Origin: an uncultured Bacteroidota bacterium
Lineage (GTDB): Bacteria > Bacteroidota > Bacteroidia > Flavobacteriales > UA16
Direction: 5' to 3'
Length of the DNA: 18,289 nucleotides
Assembly (NCBI GenBank): GCA_902535565.1
Contig: CACAUH010000024.1
Location: 1-18,289 of the forward strand
The first letter of the stretch is position 1. Every line of letters starts with the position of its first letter. The notes below the pieces were generated by a model, which did no database searches, was not told the DNA's origin, and saw nothing but the letters and a program-made list of their open reading frames with translations. The translations under genes and the position numbers were made by a program. Positions 15,844 to 18,289 of this stretch are shown piece after piece.

Positions 15844-16701
15844 CACATGTTCGACCCCGGCCTGGCGCATCGCCATGACGTCCGTGTAGCCCTCAACCAA
15901 AATGGCCCGATCAGACTTGACAACGGCGTTTCGAGCCAAGTGGATACCATAAAGCGCCCTTGACTTGTTGTAAAGTGGGCTCTCAGGACTGTTGACGTAT
16001 TTGGGGGCCTTTTTGTCCGTCTTCAGTGTGCGCCCACCAAAGCCGATGAACCGGCCTGTCACATCGCGTATGGGGAAAATCACCCGCCCCCGATAAAAGT
16101 CATAGAGGGTGCCGTCTTCGCGTTTCTTGCACAGCCCGCTGGACAAAAGCCACTTCTCCTGGTACCCGGCCTTCTTCGCCGCCTTGGCCAAAGCCCCTTC
16201 CTCCGACCAGGGAGAGTCTGGGCAGTATCCAATGGCAAAATCCGACAGCATGGCATCCCCGAAGCCGCGCTGACGCATGTAACCGAGACCAACACTCTTT
16301 CCCTCACCCGTCTCATTTAACTGCTCTGAGAACCACTTTTGGGCCCAAGTGGCCAGATTAGCAAGACTCTCGCGCTCGGTCTGCTCGGCCTGTTCCTCCG
16401 CAGTCAGCTCGCGCTCTTGAATTTCAATCCCGTATTTGCTCGCAAGCCATCTCAGCGCTTCTGGATAAGACAACTTTTCATGTTCCATGAGGAACGTGAT
16501 TGCACTGCCGCCTTTTCCAGAGCTGAAATCCTTGAAAATCCCTTTGCCAGGCACCACATAAAACGACGGTGTCTTCTCGTTTGTGAAAGGACTCAATCCG
16601 CGCATGCTCGTCCCGCTTTTTTTAAGCTGAACGAATTCCCCGACCACCTCTTCGATGACGGTGGCCTGCATAATGGCGTCGACGGTGTCCTTCGGAATCA
16701 T
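15370..16701 (-). CDS. dnaG: Chimeric ORF: DnaG primase N-terminal part fused in frame to a double-LysM tail
   Basis: 443 codons. Residues 1-95 are the DnaG N-terminal zinc-ribbon fold, and about 119-250 the primase N-core (GLGYMRQRGFGDAMLSDFAIGY; GRVIFPIRDVTGRFIGFGGRTL). The Toprim domain opens at 264-279 with the catalytic-type Glu270 (LVEGYTDV), but after AGVEHV (281-286) the sequence stops being primase. The Toprim DxD metal site, the C-terminal half of the core and the helicase-binding domain are missing, about 350 or more residues compared with normal DnaG. The zinc ligands C-H-C-C are Ser37, Thr40, Asp58 and Ser61, which I recall as usual in Bacteroidota. It lies 72 bases after the response regulator. 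As read it should not prime DNA replication; either an intact dnaG exists elsewhere or the contig is chimeric. Confidence 0.85.
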   Translation of the reverse strand: MIPKDTVDAIMQATVIEEVVGEFVQLKKSGTSMRGLSPFTNEKTPSFYVVPGKGIFKDFSSGKGGSAITFLMEHEKLSYPEALRWLASKYGIEIQERELTAEEQAEQTERESLANLATWAQKWFSEQLNETGEGKSVGLGYMRQRGFGDAMLSDFAIGYCPDSPWSEEGALAKAAKKAGYQEKWLLSSGLCKKREDGTLYDFYRGRVIFPIRDVTGRFIGFGGRTLKTDKKAPKYVNSPESPLYNKSRALYGIHLARNAVVKSDRAILVEGYTDVMAMRQAGVEHVGQQDQKGGTSAEGNTPDRSIAVSGSRASGFSQNDVAWIQGLKGESLQSLAQKFQVTVWQLRKYNDLDGAEGSTVLQQDCKLYTQPKRRRGVRHWHVVQEGESLRSISDLEAVKLKVLIQRTGKSADQVLPVGFKVPLRFPPREDGTLPWYARIGGSG

Positions 16702-16773
16702 GCGGGCGAAAAGCGGAAAGGAAAGGTAGGGATTGAGATTGGTCCCCGCACCTCACCAAAAACTGACATGTAA

Positions 16774-17469
16774 TCAGTCCGCAATGAGTTTGAAACCCTT
16801 GCCGTGCACATTCAAAATCTCGACCCGTGCATCCTCTTTCAAGTGCTTGCGGAGCTTGGCAATGTAGACGTCCATACTCCGTCCATTAAAGTAATTGGCG
16901 TCTCCCCAAATCGCGTTGAGGGCATACTCTCTCTCTAAAAGGGCATTCTTGGCCTTAACCAAAAGGAAAAGCAATTCGTTCTCTTTGGTAGTCAACCTCT
17001 GCGCCTCCTGGCCGTTGCGGAGCTCCTGGCGATTGTAGTCGTAGGTGTACAGGCCAATGTTCATCTCACCCACTTCATCCTCAGTGTCGGGAAGGGCGGC
17101 GGAGCGGCGGAGGATGGCCTCGATGCGCGCCTCCAGTTCATCCATTGAAAATGGCTTGGTCATGTAGTCATCCGCACCAACCTTAAAGCCCTGCAAAGTA
17201 TCCTCACGCTGGCTTTTGGCTGTGAGAAACAGGATGGGCACGTGGCGATTCAGGGCTCGAATCTCCTCTGCCGCCTGAAAACCGTCTTTTACTGGCATCA
17301 TGACGTCCAGAATGACAAAGTCGTAGGACCCAACGCGGAAATTCCGAACGCCTTCGGCGCCGTCCTGCGCCCACGTCGCGTTGTATCCCTTTCGGGTCAG
17401 AAAATCAGAGAGGAGTTTGCCGAGGTTCGGATCGTCCTCACACAGCAGGATGTCGAGTTGTTGTTTCAT
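16774..17469 (-). CDS. OmpR/PhoB-type response regulator (RprY-like)
   Basis: 231 residues. The receiver domain (1-~120) has the acidic pocket Glu11-Asp12-Asp13, phosphoacceptor Asp55 (VILDVMMP), Thr83 and Lys105 (TKPFS). The C-terminal winged-helix domain (about 130-231) has LTTKENELLFLLVKAKNALLEREYAL and NYFNGRSMDVYIAKLRKHL, typical of the Trans_reg_C DNA-binding fold. It starts by ATGA overlap with the histidine kinase stop, so the two are a cognate pair made from one message. The resemblance to Bacteroides RprY is from memory. Its target genes are not visible. Confidence 0.95.
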   Translation of the reverse strand: MKQQLDILLCEDDPNLGKLLSDFLTRKGYNATWAQDGAEGVRNFRVGSYDFVILDVMMPVKDGFQAAEEIRALNRHVPILFLTAKSQREDTLQGFKVGADDYMTKPFSMDELEARIEAILRRSAALPDTEDEVGEMNIGLYTYDYNRQELRNGQEAQRLTTKENELLFLLVKAKNALLEREYALNAIWGDANYFNGRSMDVYIAKLRKHLKEDARVEILNVHGKGFKLIAD

Positions 17470-18289
17470 GAATTCGTCGATTGGGGAAAAACGAGAGTAA
17501 ACGTGCTGCCCTCTCCAGGTACACTCACAACGTCAATTCGGGCTCCATGTTGCTGCATGACAGCATGGACATAACTCAAACCAAGGCCAAAACCCTTGAC
17601 ATCGTGAACGTTTCCTGTGGGCACGCGATAGAGCTTGTCAAAAACCTTGCCAAGGTGTTCCCGGGCGATTCCGATGCCATTGTCGGTGAATTCCGCACGC
17701 AATTCCCCTGGCTCATTCCAGGTCTGAACAGTCAAACGCGGAGACGATCCTCCGTATTTGATGGCATTGTCAACCAAATTGAAAACGACATTCATCAAAT
17801 GGGTCTTGTCCCCGTCAATCAAAGGGTCCGTTGCCGCAAGCTTGGACGCGGTGGAACCTCCCTGTTTTTTAATGTGGATGGCATGGTTCCGAAGCACGTC
17901 CTTAATCAGGTCATGGAAATTGACCCGCTGCCTGAAAAGCTCCAACTCTCCTTGATCGAGCATGGCGGCCCGCAATACATTCTCAACGAGTTGACCGAGC
18001 CGCTTGTTCTCCGACCGGATGAGACCTACGTAATACCGAACGTTGTCCTCATCCGAAGCCATGACAGGGTCAAGTAAGGCCTCACCAGCAAGGCCAATTG
18101 TAGAAATCGGCGTCTTGAGCTCGTGGGTCATGTTGTTAATCAGGTCACCCTTGAGCCTGTTGAGCCGCTCCGCCTTGCGCAGGCCATTGGCCGCATAGAG
18201 GGTAAAAAAGACCAAGACCACCATCAACAAGAGGTTGGCCATCAACTCCACCCACATGTTGCTCGTCAGCCTGAGGTTTTTCCCAGGAA
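17466..18289 (-). CDS. Sensor histidine kinase (RprX-like), 5' end beyond the window
   Basis: The frame is open to the window edge (18289), so the N-terminal sensor domain is missing; the first Met inside (18257) is unlikely to be the start. Visible parts are a membrane helix (ELMANLLLMVVLVFFTLYA) and a HisKA H-box (NNMTHELKTPISTIGLAGEA). The HATPase_c domain follows with N-box (NLVDNAIKYGG), G1 (DNGIGIA), F-box (KVFDKLYRV) and G2 (GFGLGLSYVHAV). All catalytic boxes are intact. It phosphorylates the response regulator encoded next, which it overlaps by ATGA. The signal it senses cannot be told from this fragment. Confidence 0.93.
   Translation of the reverse strand, partial: PGKNLRLTSNMWVELMANLLLMVVLVFFTLYAANGLRKAERLNRLKGDLINNMTHELKTPISTIGLAGEALLDPVMASDEDNVRYYVGLIRSENKRLGQLVENVLRAAMLDQGELELFRQRVNFHDLIKDVLRNHAIHIKKQGGSTASKLAATDPLIDGDKTHLMNVVFNLVDNAIKYGGSSPRLTVQTWNEPGELRAEFTDNGIGIAREHLGKVFDKLYRVPTGNVHDVKGFGLGLSYVHAVMQQHGARIDVVSVPGEGSTFTLVFPQSTNS

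Noticed and set aside
16721..16728. TACCTTTC on the minus strand upstream of the dnaG chimera, similar to the Bacteroidota -7 element TAnnTTTG.
   Set aside because: The only TTG upstream is about 28 bases away, longer than the usual spacing, and the last base does not match. Too weak to list as a promoter.

Overview
The window reads as chromosomal DNA of a moderately GC-rich (estimated by eye, mid-fifties percent) member of the Bacteroidota, probably Flavobacteriales-like. The clues are a primase N-terminus of the Bacteroidota type in which all four zinc ligands are replaced, the gene string dut / sugar nucleotidyltransferase / TPR lipoprotein / DUF4292 lipoprotein / EnvC-like LytM protein, an RprX/RprY-like two-component pair, a LysM tail of the Bacteroidota glucosaminidase type, and weak Shine-Dalgarno sites. 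The assignment comes from remembered family features, not from a search.

Layout, plus strand (1-5270): the 3' part of a polysaccharide flippase overlaps a PAPS-dependent sulfotransferase, which suggests sulfated surface glycan. A single tRNA-Val(GAC) with encoded CCA follows, with a strong intrinsic terminator. Then comes a complete four-gene metal-uptake operon of the TroABCD/MntABCD type (binding lipoprotein, ATPase, two permeases), with ATGA overlaps at every junction.

Layout, minus strand (18289 down to 5295): twelve genes run in one direction with no gap over about 75 bases. In transcription order they are: histidine kinase (5' end outside the window), OmpR-type response regulator, a primase-LysM chimera, homogentisate dioxygenase, 4-hydroxyphenylpyruvate dioxygenase, a double-NBD peptide-type ABC ATPase, enoyl-CoA hydratase, dUTPase, sugar nucleotidyltransferase, TPR lipoprotein, DUF4292 lipoprotein and an EnvC-like murein hydrolase activator. 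HppD and HmgA give two consecutive steps of tyrosine catabolism (4-hydroxyphenylpyruvate to homogentisate to maleylacetoacetate). The last five genes form a translationally coupled envelope/nucleotide block. The metal operon and this chain converge at 5270/5295.

The most unusual object is the 443-codon ORF at 15370-16701. Its first ~286 residues are DnaG up to the start of the Toprim domain. The rest is the double-LysM tail of an unrelated peptidoglycan-binding protein, joined in frame. As read it cannot be a working primase, so it is a real deletion fusion (with an intact dnaG elsewhere) or an assembly chimera. Everything else looks like intact, ordinary chromosomal coding sequence. I saw no CRISPR array, insertion sequence, phage module or defence system.
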